Program-made: the position numbers and the translations under genes
The notes under the pieces: model-generated
The model's database searches: none
Told to the model about the DNA's origin: nothing
The model's input: only the letters and a program-made list of their open reading frames with translations
NCBI GenBank assembly: GCA_016292635.1
Contig: JAEDIC010000009.1
Location: 1 to 64,000, forward strand
Reading direction: 5' to 3'
Source: Clostridia bacterium
GTDB lineage: Bacteria > Bacillota > Clostridia > Christensenellales > CAG-138
Length of the DNA: 64,000 nt
Shown: positions 25,894-35,446 of the stretch, piece by piece
Layout of the letters: every line of letters starts with the position of its first letter
How positions within the stretch are numbered: position 1 is the stretch's first letter

Positions 25894-26778
25894 ATGGGAT
25901 TTGGGGAGGAAACCAAAGCATACCGTGAAATGATAGAATCCGCGCTGAGTGGTTATATTGCCGGCTGCGGAGCGCCGGAGCAGCTTAAGGATGCTATGGA
26001 ATACAGCCTTAAGGCGGGAGGAAAACGCCTTCGTCCCGTGCTTACGCTGTATGTGTGCGATATGCTTGGCGGGGATGTACAGCGGGCGCTGCCCTTTGCC
26101 TGCGCGCTGGAGATGATACACACCTATTCCCTTATACATGACGACCTTCCCTGCATGGATGACGACGACTTCCGCCGGGGCAGGCCTTCCAGCCATAAGG
26201 TATTCGGCGAAGCAAATGCCGTCCTGGCAGGGGACGGGCTGTTGTCCTATGCATTTGATATAATGCTGAAGGTGATGCAGAAGGACTTTACTCCGAATGC
26301 GCTTAATGCGGCAATAGCCGTATCCAGGGGGGCGGGAGTAAGGGGCATGGTTGCGGGTCAGGTGATAGATCTGGCGTCTGAAACCGCGGATGATCCCGGC
26401 ATTGATCAGCTTCGATTCATACAGGACAACAAGACCGCCGCTATGATAAAGGCAGCGGTTCTTGCGGGGGCGTATATGGCGGGCGGTGATGAAGCGCAGT
26501 TGGATGCTCTGAGCCGCTATGGGGATGCATACGGCGTATTGTTCCAGATGACGGATGACATACTGGATGTTGAGGGCGATTTTGAGGGAATGGGCAAAAC
26601 TCTCGGCAAGGATCAGCAGGAGAACAAGCTTACTTATATTTCCCTTTACGGATTGGATAAGGCAAAGGAAATTGCGAGGGAAACGGCGGATGAGGCCATT
26701 GCCGCCGTTGATATATTCGGAGAAAGAGCGACGCTTTTAAGGGAGCTTGCGAAAAGCTGCCTTGACCGCCGCAGCTGA
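25894..26778 (+). CDS. ispA: Polyprenyl (farnesyl) diphosphate synthase
   Basis: 294 residues. First Asp-rich motif DDLPCMDDDDFRRG, second motif FQMTDDILDVEGD, plus GGKRLRP and KTAAMIKAAV. The sequence before the first motif (MIHTYSLIHDD) is of the short-chain (geranyl/farnesyl) type. Supplies FPP for undecaprenyl lipid and quinone synthesis; dxs directly downstream makes its precursor pathway. Confidence 0.96.
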   Translation: MGFGEETKAYREMIESALSGYIAGCGAPEQLKDAMEYSLKAGGKRLRPVLTLYVCDMLGGDVQRALPFACALEMIHTYSLIHDDLPCMDDDDFRRGRPSSHKVFGEANAVLAGDGLLSYAFDIMLKVMQKDFTPNALNAAIAVSRGAGVRGMVAGQVIDLASETADDPGIDQLRFIQDNKTAAMIKAAVLAGAYMAGGDEAQLDALSRYGDAYGVLFQMTDDILDVEGDFEGMGKTLGKDQQENKLTYISLYGLDKAKEIARETADEAIAAVDIFGERATLLRELAKSCLDRRS

Positions 26779-26782
26779 CAGG

Positions 26783-28624
26783 ATGAACACGCCGCTTATA
26801 AACAGCATAAAAAGCATAGATGATTTTCGCCGTATCCCGGAAGGGCAGCTGAATGAGCTGGCTGCTGAGATACGGGGTTTTCTCGTGGAAAAGGTATCCC
26901 AAACAGGGGGACACCTGGCATCCAATCTGGGCGTAGTGGAGCTTACCATCGCCCTGCATAGGGCATTTGATACCCCTGAGGATAAAATAGTATTCGACGT
27001 AGGCCATCAAACCTATGTGAATAAGATAATTACCGGCCGCAGCGGCGAATTTGACACCCTTCGCAAAAAGGACGGCCTTTCCGGATTTCCCAAGAGGGCG
27101 GATGGGCCATTTGACGTATTCAATACGGGCCATTCCAGCACATCGGTATCTGCGGCGCTGGGGCTGCTTCGGGCCATGGGTCATAAGGGGCAGGGCGGCC
27201 GTGTGACTGCTGTAATAGGCGATGGCGCGCTTACCGGCGGCATGGCCTTTGAAGCGCTGAACGATGCGGGAGAAAGCGGCCTGCCGCTGATAGTCATACT
27301 AAACGACAATGAGATGTCCATATCCAAAAACGTAGGGGCTCTTACGAGGCACCTCAACGATATGCGTTCAAGCCATGGGTATTTGTCCTTTAAGCGAAGC
27401 TTGTCCGACTTTTTGGGGCGTATACCCAAAATAGGCTCCCGGATACGGGTAAGGTTGTCCGGGTTGAAATCCAGAATAAAGTATTTTCTGCTGCCCAATG
27501 TGCTGTTTGAAGAGCTGGGATTCACATACATCGGCCCCATAGACGGACACGATATACATAAGCTGACTGAAACCATAACCCTGGCTAAAAATATGGAAGA
27601 GCCTGTACTGCTGCACGTTATCACCCAAAAGGGCAGGGGGTACGGCCCGGCGGAGAAGGAACCCGGAAGATTCCATGGCATAGGCCCATTTGATCCGGTT
27701 ACCGGAACAGAGCCACCAAAGAACACAGAGTCAAACTCCGTTGCCGCAGGCAGGGCAATATGCGAGCTTGCAGAGAAGGAGAAGGACATAACCGTGATCA
27801 CCGCAGCAATGAGAAGCGGAACGGGTATGGAGGAATTCAGCGAAAGGTTTCCGGACAGATTTTTTGATGTCGGCATAGCGGAGCAGCACGCCGTTACCAT
27901 GGCGGCGGGCCTTGCGGCGGGCGGCATGAAGCCCGTAGTCGCCATATATTCATCTTTTCTGCAGCGGGCGTACGATCAGATACTGCATGATGTGGCGCTG
28001 CAAAGGCTGCCTGTGGTTTTTGCCGTGGACAGGGCGGGATTGGTTGGCGCCGATGGAGAAACCCATCAGGGCGTATATGACATAGCCTATACTCTGACTA
28101 TGCCCTATGTGGATATCTATTCCCCCGCATCAAAGGGGGAACTTGGTGAGATGCTTGCAATTGCCATAGAGAAGGGCAATCCGGCTGTAGTTCGCTATGG
28201 AAGGGGGGCGCTGCCGGATACGGAATATCCGCCTGTGGAATACGGAAAGTGGCTTGAACTTAAGCCTGTATCAGATATTACCGTAATAGCTACAGGGCGC
28301 ATGGTAGATATAGGCAAACGGGCAGCGGAGGGCAGAAATATCGGCCTTGTAAACGCCCGTACAATACGCCCTATGGATGAAGAAATGCTAAGGCGCATAG
28401 GTGCCAGAGCCCGGCGGATAATAACCATTGAAGATGGAATAGCAAGCGGCGGCTTTGGCAGCAGGATAGCGGAAAGATTTTCGGGCAGCATAAAGGTTAC
28501 CCGCCTTGGCGTACCCGATACCCCGGTGCAGCAAGCCAGCCCCCATGAGCAGGATGTGATATGCGGCATGGATGAGGAATCCCTGATAAGAGAAATAAAC
28601 CTTGCGGCGGAGGAGATAATATGA
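26783..28624 (+). CDS. dxs: 1-deoxy-D-xylulose-5-phosphate synthase
   Basis: 613 residues from the ATG at 26783 (MNTPLINSIKSIDDFRR). Thiamine-diphosphate enzyme, first step of the MEP isoprenoid pathway. TPP motif GDGALTGGMAFEALNDAG; catalytic His region GGHLASNLGVVEL; DIGIAEQHAVT as DVGIAEQHAVTMAAGLA; and GADGETHQGVYD. Starts 4 nt after ispA with a weak ribosome site, so it is probably translationally coupled. Overlaps tlyA by 4 nt. Confidence 0.97.
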   Translation: MNTPLINSIKSIDDFRRIPEGQLNELAAEIRGFLVEKVSQTGGHLASNLGVVELTIALHRAFDTPEDKIVFDVGHQTYVNKIITGRSGEFDTLRKKDGLSGFPKRADGPFDVFNTGHSSTSVSAALGLLRAMGHKGQGGRVTAVIGDGALTGGMAFEALNDAGESGLPLIVILNDNEMSISKNVGALTRHLNDMRSSHGYLSFKRSLSDFLGRIPKIGSRIRVRLSGLKSRIKYFLLPNVLFEELGFTYIGPIDGHDIHKLTETITLAKNMEEPVLLHVITQKGRGYGPAEKEPGRFHGIGPFDPVTGTEPPKNTESNSVAAGRAICELAEKEKDITVITAAMRSGTGMEEFSERFPDRFFDVGIAEQHAVTMAAGLAAGGMKPVVAIYSSFLQRAYDQILHDVALQRLPVVFAVDRAGLVGADGETHQGVYDIAYTLTMPYVDIYSPASKGELGEMLAIAIEKGNPAVVRYGRGALPDTEYPPVEYGKWLELKPVSDITVIATGRMVDIGKRAAEGRNIGLVNARTIRPMDEEMLRRIGARARRIITIEDGIASGGFGSRIAERFSGSIKVTRLGVPDTPVQQASPHEQDVICGMDEESLIREINLAAEEII

Positions 28625-29427
28625 GCGGAGTACGGGCGGACATAAGGCTTGTGGAGCTTGGCCTTGCGGGGAGCAGGGAAAAGGCCCGCTCCCTTATAAT
28701 GGCGGGGGAAGTATATCTTGACGCCGCGCGGGTGGATAAACCGGGCGCATCCGTGCCGGAGGACTGTACGCTTATCGTTAAGGAGCAGGCTGTACCGTTT
28801 GTAAGCAGGGGCGGGCTTAAGCTTGACAAGGCGGTAAGAAAATACTGCCTGTCCCTGCAGGGCAAGGTGGCAATGGACATAGGCGCGTCAACGGGTGGTT
28901 TTACAGACTGTATGCTGCAAAACGGCGCAGCAAAGGTATACGCCATAGATGTTGGATACGGACAACTGGACTGGAAGCTGAGAAACGACCACCGGGTAGT
29001 TGTAATGGAGCGCACCAACGCAAGAAATATGGAGCCTGGGTGGTTTGCGGAGCAGCCGGAATTTGCTTCCATAGACGTTTCGTTTATTTCTGTAAAATTG
29101 ATTCTGCCCGGAATGTACGCCAGCCTTTCGGATGGAGCGAAGGCCGTGGTGCTGGTAAAGCCCCAGTTTGAGGCGGGCAGGGGCAAAGTAGGCAAAAACG
29201 GTGTTGTGAGGGAAAGAGAAACGCACCGGCAGGTGGTGGAGGATACCGCAAGGTTTGCCGAGGAGCTTGGATTTGTGGTGGAGCAGGTGGATTATTCACC
29301 GATTACCGGGCCAAAGGGAAATATTGAGTTTCTTTTAGTGCTGAGCAAGGGCGGAGAAAAAACCGAAAAAAACATAGAAGATTGGGTAAAACAGGTGGTT
29401 GAGGAAGCTCATTGCGAATTGGATTGA
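28621..29427 (+). CDS. tlyA: TlyA family rRNA 2'-O-methyltransferase
   Basis: 268 residues: S4 RNA-binding domain at the N-terminus (RLVELGLAGSREKARSLIM) and an FtsJ-like methyltransferase with MDIGASTGGFTDCMLQNGA as the SAM motif, written here within the 20-residue limit. Family members methylate 16S and 23S rRNA riboses and are often mis-annotated as hemolysins. ATGA overlap with dxs. Confidence 0.93.
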   Translation: MSGVRADIRLVELGLAGSREKARSLIMAGEVYLDAARVDKPGASVPEDCTLIVKEQAVPFVSRGGLKLDKAVRKYCLSLQGKVAMDIGASTGGFTDCMLQNGAAKVYAIDVGYGQLDWKLRNDHRVVVMERTNARNMEPGWFAEQPEFASIDVSFISVKLILPGMYASLSDGAKAVVLVKPQFEAGRGKVGKNGVVRERETHRQVVEDTARFAEELGFVVEQVDYSPITGPKGNIEFLLVLSKGGEKTEKNIEDWVKQVVEEAHCELD

Positions 29428-29470
29428 TGTATTATTATTCCAAATTATTTCACTTTTTTCAGATTTTATC

Positions 29471-29500
29471 TTGAAAAATGTTGATTAATGAGCATATAAT
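29471..29500 (+). promoter_or_regulatory. Promoter of nadK
   Basis: TTGAAA (29471-29476), 18-bp spacer, TATAAT (29495-29500). Confidence 0.7.
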
Positions 29501-29519
29501 ATACGAAAGGGATCTAAAA

Positions 29520-29552
29520 ATGATTCAGGTACATAAAAAATATGCATGTTGA
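29520..29552 (+). CDS. Possible 10-codon leader peptide overlapping nadK
   Basis: ATG at 29520 follows GAAAGGGATC at ideal spacing and encodes MIQVHKKYAC before a TGA. The nadK ATG at 29542 lies inside it in another frame and has no good ribosome site of its own, so ribosomes may reach nadK by re-initiation. Confidence 0.35.
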   Translation: MIQVHKKYAC

Positions 29553-30363
29553 CAGTATAGGCATATTTGCAAATCCAAATAATGAAGTCGCTCTGGATGC
29601 GGTTGATGCCGTGCGTCATGCAGCGGCAGAGTGCAGCATATCCTGCTATATTGACAAGTCTTTCTTGGATATGGAGCAATTCCGTGGACTGGACACCACA
29701 GAGACTAACACACCCGATATTATGGTGGCGCTGGGCGGAGACGGTACTATACTTAGGGCAGCAAATTACGCTGCCGGCAAAGGGGTACCGGTGCTTGGCA
29801 TCAATTTTGGCAGAATAGGTTTTCTTAGCGAAATAAACGTAGAGAGTTTCCCTATGGCGCTGGATGCTATTCGTGAAGACAGGTTTATTCTGGATAGCAG
29901 TATGATGCTCAGCTGCCGCATAAATGACGGCGAACCCATTTATTGCCTTAACGAAGCCGTACTTTACCGTAAAAACTTTTCCGGCGTTATATCCATAAAC
30001 GTAAACATAAACGGCGCTGACGCAGGCAGTGTATCCTGCGATGGCCTTATCGTAAGCACCCCAACGGGGGCAACGGGATATTCAATTTCTGCCGGCGGCC
30101 CGATAATTGCGCCCGGTTTGGATGCTGAAATAATTACGCCTATATGTCCGCATACGCTGAGCTTTCGGCCTATAGTAACGCCGCCGGATTCAGTTATATG
30201 CCTTTCCATGCAGCAGGAAGGTTTTCTGGCTATGGACGGCATAGACACAGAGCGCGTACAGCCGGGCGATGTGGTGAGCATTACCCGCAGCAGCCGCATA
30301 TTAAACTTTATTCGCCTTGGCGAAAGAAACCTTTTCCATCTCATTCGCAGTAAGCTGTCTTAA
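29542..30363 (+). CDS. nadK: NAD kinase
   Basis: 273 residues. Phosphorylates NAD to NADP. Glycine-rich ATP-site GGDGTILRAANYA near residue 65, NEAVLYRK, and VSTPTGATGYSISAGGPII. No in-frame upstream start exists, since a TGA lies seven codons before the ATG. Followed by argR and recN, the normal Firmicutes order. Confidence 0.97.
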   Translation: MHVDSIGIFANPNNEVALDAVDAVRHAAAECSISCYIDKSFLDMEQFRGLDTTETNTPDIMVALGGDGTILRAANYAAGKGVPVLGINFGRIGFLSEINVESFPMALDAIREDRFILDSSMMLSCRINDGEPIYCLNEAVLYRKNFSGVISINVNINGADAGSVSCDGLIVSTPTGATGYSISAGGPIIAPGLDAEIITPICPHTLSFRPIVTPPDSVICLSMQQEGFLAMDGIDTERVQPGDVVSITRSSRILNFIRLGERNLFHLIRSKLS

Positions 30364-30442
30364 AGCGAGACACCCACGGACAAGTGAATGCAATTATTTT
30401 ACATATAATAGCATACTGAATATCCACAAGGAGGGTCACGGC

Positions 30443-30895
30443 ATGAAATCAGCAAGGCAAACGATGATACTGGAGCTTATCGACCAGTTCGACATTGATA
30501 CACAGGATGAACTTGCTTCGATGCTCAAGGCCCGTGGCCTGAAAGTTACTCAGGCCACGGTATCCAGGGATATTAAGGAACTTAGGCTTATAAAGGTGCT
30601 GTCTGACGACGGAGCCTATAAGTATGCTACTGTTGATAAGGCTGAAGCCGATTTGAAGGATAGATTCATAAATATTTTTGCTCATTCCGTCCTTTCGCTG
30701 GACGCAACGGGAAACCTGATAGTTGTAAAAACCATAACGGGTACCGCAAGCGCCGCAGCAGAGGCGATCGACTCCATGCGCATTGAAGAGATAATTGGTA
30801 CCATAGCGGGGGACAATTCCATATTTATCGCGGTCAGAGATTCCGCTGATACCGCCGAGTTGATCAGGCGATTCCAGGCTATGCTGAAGATCTGA
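30443..30895 (+). CDS. argR: Arginine repressor ArgR
   Basis: 150 residues. N-terminal winged helix SARQTMILELIDQFDIDTQDEL with ATVSRDIKELRL as recognition helix, C-terminal arginine-binding hexamer domain with GTIAGDNSIFIAVRD. An AAGGAGGG site fixes the ATG at 30443; 42 upstream in-frame codons overlap the end of nadK. TATAAT at 30404-30409 could be a promoter. No arginine genes are nearby; in this location ArgR sits with recN in most Firmicutes. Confidence 0.96.
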   Translation: MKSARQTMILELIDQFDIDTQDELASMLKARGLKVTQATVSRDIKELRLIKVLSDDGAYKYATVDKAEADLKDRFINIFAHSVLSLDATGNLIVVKTITGTASAAAEAIDSMRIEEIIGTIAGDNSIFIAVRDSADTAELIRRFQAMLKI

Positions 30896-30910
30896 CTCTC
30901 AGGAGAGTAA

Positions 30911-32608
30911 ATGCTAAAAAGATTATCCATAAAAAACGTCGCCCTCATAGAGCGGCTGAATATTGAGTTTGATAATGGATTTAACGTGCTGACCGGCGAG
31001 ACCGGCGCCGGAAAATCCATTATTATTGATGCGGTGAACCTTGTACTGGGCGAAAGGGCCAGCAGGGAGCTCATCAAAAGCGGCGCAGAAAAGGCATCGG
31101 TGGAAGCGGAATTTGACATATCCCGCATTCCTGCGGTAAAGGATATATTGGAAGAAAATATGCTGGATGCCGATGACGAGCTGCTTATATCCCGTGAACT
31201 TTCGATATCCGGAAAAAACGTATGCCGTGTAAATGGTACGCTGGTCAACCTTAATGCGCTTAAGCAGATTACGGATATGCTTGTGGATGTGCACGGTCAG
31301 CATGAGCATCAGTCCCTTTTAAGCCAGAATAAGCATATAACCTTTCTTGATTCATTTGGGCATGATACTATCGGCGGCCTTAAAGAACAGGTAAAGGCTT
31401 TATATGGGGAATACCGTTCTTTAAAGAATGCGCTTCTCGGTGGCTTTTCTTCCGAGGATGAGCGGGCCAGGGAGATGGATATACTTGGCTATCAGATAAA
31501 CGAAATAGAAAAGGCCGCCCTTAATGAGGCTGAGGAGCAATCACTGAATGAGGAAAAGGGCGTGCTGATGAACGCTGAGCGCATAATGGCGGCGCTGCGG
31601 GTAAGCAGCGAGGCTATTGCGGGCGAAGACCGCGCTGTTGACCTGGTAAAGGCCGCATATGGCGGCATGGAAGGAATATCCGGGCTTTCAGCCGAATACG
31701 GCGATGCGGCAAAGCGACTTGAAGAGGCATATTATTTCATTCAGGATATTGGTTATGCGCTGAGGGATATGCGAAATTCATTCGACTTTGACCCCGCAAG
31801 GATAGACGAGATACAGCAGCGGCTGGAGGTATACTCCAACATAAAGAAAAAATACGGTCCCGCTATAGCGGATGTGGATGAGTTTTTGAGCAGGTCAAAA
31901 CTGCGCCTTGAGGAGCTTGAAGGTGCTGCGGAAAAACGTGAAAAGCTGCAGAGCCAACTGGATGATGTAAGCGGTAAATACATAAAGGCAGCGTCTGCTC
32001 TTACAGATGCCCGTAAAGCCGCCGCAGCAGAGCTTGAGAGCGAGCTGCTTTCCCAGCTGAAGGATCTTGGCATGGAAAAGGCCCGCTTCGGAGTGGGCTT
32101 TGAGCAGCTTGCGGCCTTTGGGCCGGGCGGCATGGACAGGGTGGAGTTTACCATGTCCGCAAACCCCGGAGAGGCACTGAAGCCCCTTGAAAAGGTGGCA
32201 TCCGGAGGCGAAATGTCTCGCATAATGCTGGCATTCAAGGCTATAGCCGCCCGTGCGGATTCAATACCCACACTTATATTCGATGAGATTGATACCGGTA
32301 TAAGCGGCCGAATAGCTTCCGTAGTAGGCGGGAAAATGGTAAAAATTTCGGATTCCCATCAGGTGCTGTGCGTTACCCATCTGCCCCAGATTGCCGCTCT
32401 TGCGGACGCCCACTTCATGGTGGAAAAAAGCGACGACGGAGAACATACCAGAACTGATATGCGAAGGCTGTCCCTTGAGGAAAGGTATGGATACATTGCC
32501 CGCATGATGGACGGCGCGGAAAATTCAGCAATCGCCTATGACCATGCGAAGGAACTTATTTCCGCATCCGAAAACAGCAAGGCTCTGCGAAGGAAACAAA
32601 AGCCTTAG
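30911..32608 (+). CDS. recN: DNA repair protein RecN
   Basis: 565 residues, SMC-like. Walker A TGETGAGKSIIIDAVNLVLG near residue 30, central coiled coils (about 155-370), ABC signature VASGGEMSRIMLAFK and Walker B TLIFDEIDTGISG near residue 460. Loaded at double-strand breaks. Ribosome site AGGAGAG. A good terminator follows. Confidence 0.97.
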   Translation: MLKRLSIKNVALIERLNIEFDNGFNVLTGETGAGKSIIIDAVNLVLGERASRELIKSGAEKASVEAEFDISRIPAVKDILEENMLDADDELLISRELSISGKNVCRVNGTLVNLNALKQITDMLVDVHGQHEHQSLLSQNKHITFLDSFGHDTIGGLKEQVKALYGEYRSLKNALLGGFSSEDERAREMDILGYQINEIEKAALNEAEEQSLNEEKGVLMNAERIMAALRVSSEAIAGEDRAVDLVKAAYGGMEGISGLSAEYGDAAKRLEEAYYFIQDIGYALRDMRNSFDFDPARIDEIQQRLEVYSNIKKKYGPAIADVDEFLSRSKLRLEELEGAAEKREKLQSQLDDVSGKYIKAASALTDARKAAAAELESELLSQLKDLGMEKARFGVGFEQLAAFGPGGMDRVEFTMSANPGEALKPLEKVASGGEMSRIMLAFKAIAARADSIPTLIFDEIDTGISGRIASVVGGKMVKISDSHQVLCVTHLPQIAALADAHFMVEKSDDGEHTRTDMRRLSLEERYGYIARMMDGAENSAIAYDHAKELISASENSKALRRKQKP

Positions 32609-32637
32609 AATTAAATATGCCTTTATTACAAATGATA

Positions 32638-32669
32638 AACACTGCGGGCGATGCCTGCGGTGTTTTTTT
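32638..32669 (+). terminator. Terminator of recN
   Basis: AACACTGCGGGC (32638-32649), GAT loop, GCCTGCGGTGTT (32653-32664), then T7. Two G-U pairs, no mismatch. Confidence 0.9.
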
Positions 32670-32694
32670 ATTTTGTATTAAGGTGGGTAGATAT

Positions 32695-33915
32695 ATGAAA
32701 GGAAGGCAAAAGGGCGGCTGCACAAAGTGCGCAGGAGTAATTCTGTGCATTGCCTTACTGTGCTTTAATTCGGGGGAGCAGATGAGCTATATTCGCGATC
32801 TTTCCGGCAGCATAACAACAGAAGAACTGACTGCCCTGAAAGAACATATGGGCGGCATACTGCGCCTTAAAGAGGAAGAAAGCCGACAGGTAGCGGGAAA
32901 TATGTCGCAGTCATTGAATGAAAACAATGCCACAGTTACCATAATTGGCCTGCCAATAAAGCGGGTGTCGTGTGTGGAACGGGAAGATATACGCCTTATG
33001 CCCGGCGGTATGCCCATAGGGGTATCAATATATACCGATGGGGTCCTCGTGGTTGGTCTTGGCAGCGTGTATGATGATAAAAATATATGCCCCGCGGCGG
33101 AGGGCGGCATAAAGGCAGGGGATGTTATAACCGCCGTAAACGGCGAGAAGGTAACGGATTCCCTGCATCTGAGCCGGCTCTGCGGCGAGGGCGGCAGTTT
33201 ATGTATGACGGTGCGGCGGGGCGGCACGGTTGCCGAATATACAATAGTGCCGGTTTATGACATGGATATGGAAACATATCTTGCCGGAATGTGGGTGCGG
33301 GACAGCACGTCAGGCATAGGCACATTGTCTTTCTATGATATGGAAAGCGGGCGGTTTGGAGCGCTGGGCCATCCAATAACTGATATAGACACAGGCTCCG
33401 TAATAGATGTTAAAAACGGCAGCATAACCGAATCCCAAATAATAGGCGTATCGGCAGGAGCCAACGGTTCTCCCGGCGAGGTGATTGGTTCATTTTCGCT
33501 GTATGCGGATAAGTGGGGGATGATAGATACCAATTGCCAATACGGCGTATACGGGGAGTCCGTGAATATGCCGGTGAATCCCTTATACCCGGAAGGCGTG
33601 CCGGTGGGCTGGGCGAACGAAGTGTATATCGGCGAAGCGGAAATACTCTGTACAGTAACAGATGAAGGAATCGCAGCTTATGACTGCGAGATAATAAAAC
33701 TGTTTTCTGCGGAAGAATCCGGCAGCAAGGGCATAGTGATAAAGGTTACTTCTCCCGAGCTTATCACCATAACCGGCGGCATAGTGCAGGGAATGAGCGG
33801 CAGCCCGATAATACAGGATGGGAAGATGGTGGGAGCCATCACCCATGTGCTGGTAAACGACCCAACAAAGGGGTATGGGATTTATGTTGAGAATATGTTA
33901 GAGGTAGCGGAATGA
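32695..33915 (+). CDS. spoIVB: SpoIVB serine peptidase (S55)
   Basis: 406 residues from the ATG at 32695, preceded by AAGGTGGG. Forespore protease that is secreted into the intermembrane space and cleaves SpoIVFA to trigger sigma-K activation. Uncleaved N-terminal helix (residues 13-25), PDZ domain (about 105-180, EGGIKAGDVITAVNGEKV), then the peptidase domain with catalytic His226 in FGALGHPITD and Ser368 in GMSGSPIIQDGK. Expected sigma-G/F control. In most spore formers spo0A follows directly; here a 2.8-kb insertion separates them. Confidence 0.96.
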   Translation: MKGRQKGGCTKCAGVILCIALLCFNSGEQMSYIRDLSGSITTEELTALKEHMGGILRLKEEESRQVAGNMSQSLNENNATVTIIGLPIKRVSCVEREDIRLMPGGMPIGVSIYTDGVLVVGLGSVYDDKNICPAAEGGIKAGDVITAVNGEKVTDSLHLSRLCGEGGSLCMTVRRGGTVAEYTIVPVYDMDMETYLAGMWVRDSTSGIGTLSFYDMESGRFGALGHPITDIDTGSVIDVKNGSITESQIIGVSAGANGSPGEVIGSFSLYADKWGMIDTNCQYGVYGESVNMPVNPLYPEGVPVGWANEVYIGEAEILCTVTDEGIAAYDCEIIKLFSAEESGSKGIVIKVTSPELITITGGIVQGMSGSPIIQDGKMVGAITHVLVNDPTKGYGIYVENMLEVAE

Positions 33916-33920
33916 TCCTT

Positions 33921-33963
33921 AGCAGGTAATGCAATGAGTATTTCATTGTAATACCTGCTTTTT
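33921..33963. terminator. Terminator between spoIVB and convergent gene
   Basis: A 17-position stem (33921-33937 with 33943-33959, one mismatch and one G-U), 5-nt loop, then T5. Serves spoIVB and possibly the leftward gene at 34023. Confidence 0.85.
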
Positions 33964-34022
33964 ATATTCAAAAGAAAAGGTTTTTCGTCTAAAACGGTGG
34001 TTAGAGGAAAAACAGTGTCAGA

Positions 34023-34499
34023 TCATGGCGTTATTTGCATTCGATAACTGGTTGAGGCACCATCCTGAACTTCAAGCAAGGAACAGACAACAAATTCTTC
34101 CCCGTACATTATCGTACATTCTTCCTGATTTATAAGAAGTGTCACCTTGTCCTCATCCAAAGATATTACCTTGAACAACAAACCGATCATATTGGGGATT
34201 TCAGATTCCTTGGGATTCTGAACTAACGTACCATAAAAATCCTCATAAAAAATATCACCGTTTGATATTTCATAATCTTTGGATTCCCCTTTTCCATAGC
34301 CGACAGACTCACCGAATTCATTCGTCCCGCTATTGTACGGGGTGACCTTCAGTAGGAAGTAGTTTGCTTCCATACCGCCTTTGTCAGGAACGAATGCAAA
34401 ATATCTGAAATAGACAAGTGACCCAATTGCTAAAATAGAGATCAAACCGATAATGGCACCGATAATGATACCAATATTTCGAAGGATTGTATTATGCAT
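34023..34499 (-). CDS. Hypothetical single-pass membrane protein
   Basis: 158 residues from the ATG at 34499, which has an AGGAGG site; 36 further upstream codons in frame lack one. N-terminal membrane helix (about residues 6-32, IIIGAIIGLISILAIGSLVYF), then a 120-residue extracytoplasmic domain with no family I recognise (DKGGMEANYFLLKV, GLLFKVISLDEDKVTLLI). More A+T-rich than its surroundings and part of the accessory patch between spoIVB and spo0A. Confidence 0.75.
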   Translation of the reverse strand: MHNTILRNIGIIIGAIIGLISILAIGSLVYFRYFAFVPDKGGMEANYFLLKVTPYNSGTNEFGESVGYGKGESKDYEISNGDIFYEDFYGTLVQNPKESEIPNMIGLLFKVISLDEDKVTLLINQEECTIMYGEEFVVCSLLEVQDGASTSYRMQITP

Positions 34500-34624
34500 A
34501 ATTTCCTCCTTAAATACCACATGATCGAATGAATACCATTTTACTCTTTTGTTTCCTAATGAAGTATAGCATATCGTAGTACACCTGACGATATAAATGT
34601 TGTCCACAATGACAATCGCCCGTA

Positions 34625-34649
34625 AGCGACAGTCCCATAATACAGGATG
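34625..34649 (+). repeat. 25-nt degenerate copy of the spoIVB active-site region
   Basis: Matches 33796-33820 inside spoIVB at 22 of 25 positions, with 13 in a row identical (ATAATACAGGATG), in the same orientation. Read in that frame it gives S-D-S-P-I-I-Q-D, like the protease motif S-G-S-P-I-I-Q-D. No similarity continues on either side. Confidence 0.55.
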
Positions 34650-34675
34650 AAATCTGTGTGCAGACCCGTTTAGAT

Positions 34676-35395
34676 TTAATTTTCATCTGCGCATTTGCCC
34701 CTAAGTATCCATAACCCGTAAGATATGCTTATTACGGTTTGCAGCAGGGCAATAATGATGCTCATTTGCATTGTGGGTTCGGTGGCGAATATGCTGAGGG
34801 AATTGACGGCAATATGGGAAAGTATGCAGGGGATTATGCTTCCGCACCTATAGGCTATTGCGGTATAGCAGAAGCCTATGGCGGAGGCGTATATCAGCTG
34901 CAGCAGAGTATCAAAAACCGGCGCACCAAGCAAAAGGTTTACTATATGCCCCATGCCGAAAGTAAGTGAAGAGACGATTATAGCCTTTTTTATGCTGGAT
35001 TCACACATTCCTCTGAAGAGGAATCCACGGAATATCACTTCTTCAAGAAACCCTACGAAGCACATGCTGACAACGCTAAGAACGGATACCAAAGTGGTCT
35101 CGTTCAGCGTCAATCCGTTCCACAGGTTTACGGAGGATATGATTATAAGCGGAATAAACCAAAGAAAATCCTTTTTGCTGCCGTTAAAAGCTTTAAGCCC
35201 TATATAATCATAAAGCTCGTTTTTACGCATAAACCCCAGTGCCAGAAGAGACAGTACCAATCCAAACAGCACAGTAACTAACTTTGGTATTTCTATACTT
35301 TCGGAAAGACCGTCTGCCAGACTGAAGCCAACCACATATATAACGATACAAAGTAACGCAAACCATAGCTTATCTTTTTTAAATAGCTTTATCAT
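34676..35395 (-). CDS. CPBP family intramembrane protease
   Basis: 239 residues, about seven membrane helices. The CAAX/Abi (CPBP) metalloprotease motifs are present: EEVIFRG with the Glu-Glu pair and Arg (about residue 117), FGMGHIVN and LSHIAVN supplying the His residues. Bacterial members are linked to bacteriocin immunity, peptide processing or protein anchoring; no peptide gene is adjacent, so the substrate is unknown. TATAAT on the minus strand at 35415-35420 may be its -10 box. Confidence 0.9.
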   Translation of the reverse strand: MIKLFKKDKLWFALLCIVIYVVGFSLADGLSESIEIPKLVTVLFGLVLSLLALGFMRKNELYDYIGLKAFNGSKKDFLWFIPLIIISSVNLWNGLTLNETTLVSVLSVVSMCFVGFLEEVIFRGFLFRGMCESSIKKAIIVSSLTFGMGHIVNLLLGAPVFDTLLQLIYASAIGFCYTAIAYRCGSIIPCILSHIAVNSLSIFATEPTMQMSIIIALLQTVISISYGLWILRGKCADEN

Positions 35396-35446
35396 GGATG
35401 TTCTGCCCTTTAATATTATATGTTAGAAGAATAATCTAAGTAGGAA

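Noticed and set aside
28621..29427. Hemolysin reading of tlyA
   Set aside because: The S4 plus FtsJ-like methyltransferase layout indicates an rRNA methyltransferase.
30381..30420. ARG box upstream of argR
   Set aside because: Some resemblance to TGAAT-N-ATTCA, but too many mismatches to call autoregulation.
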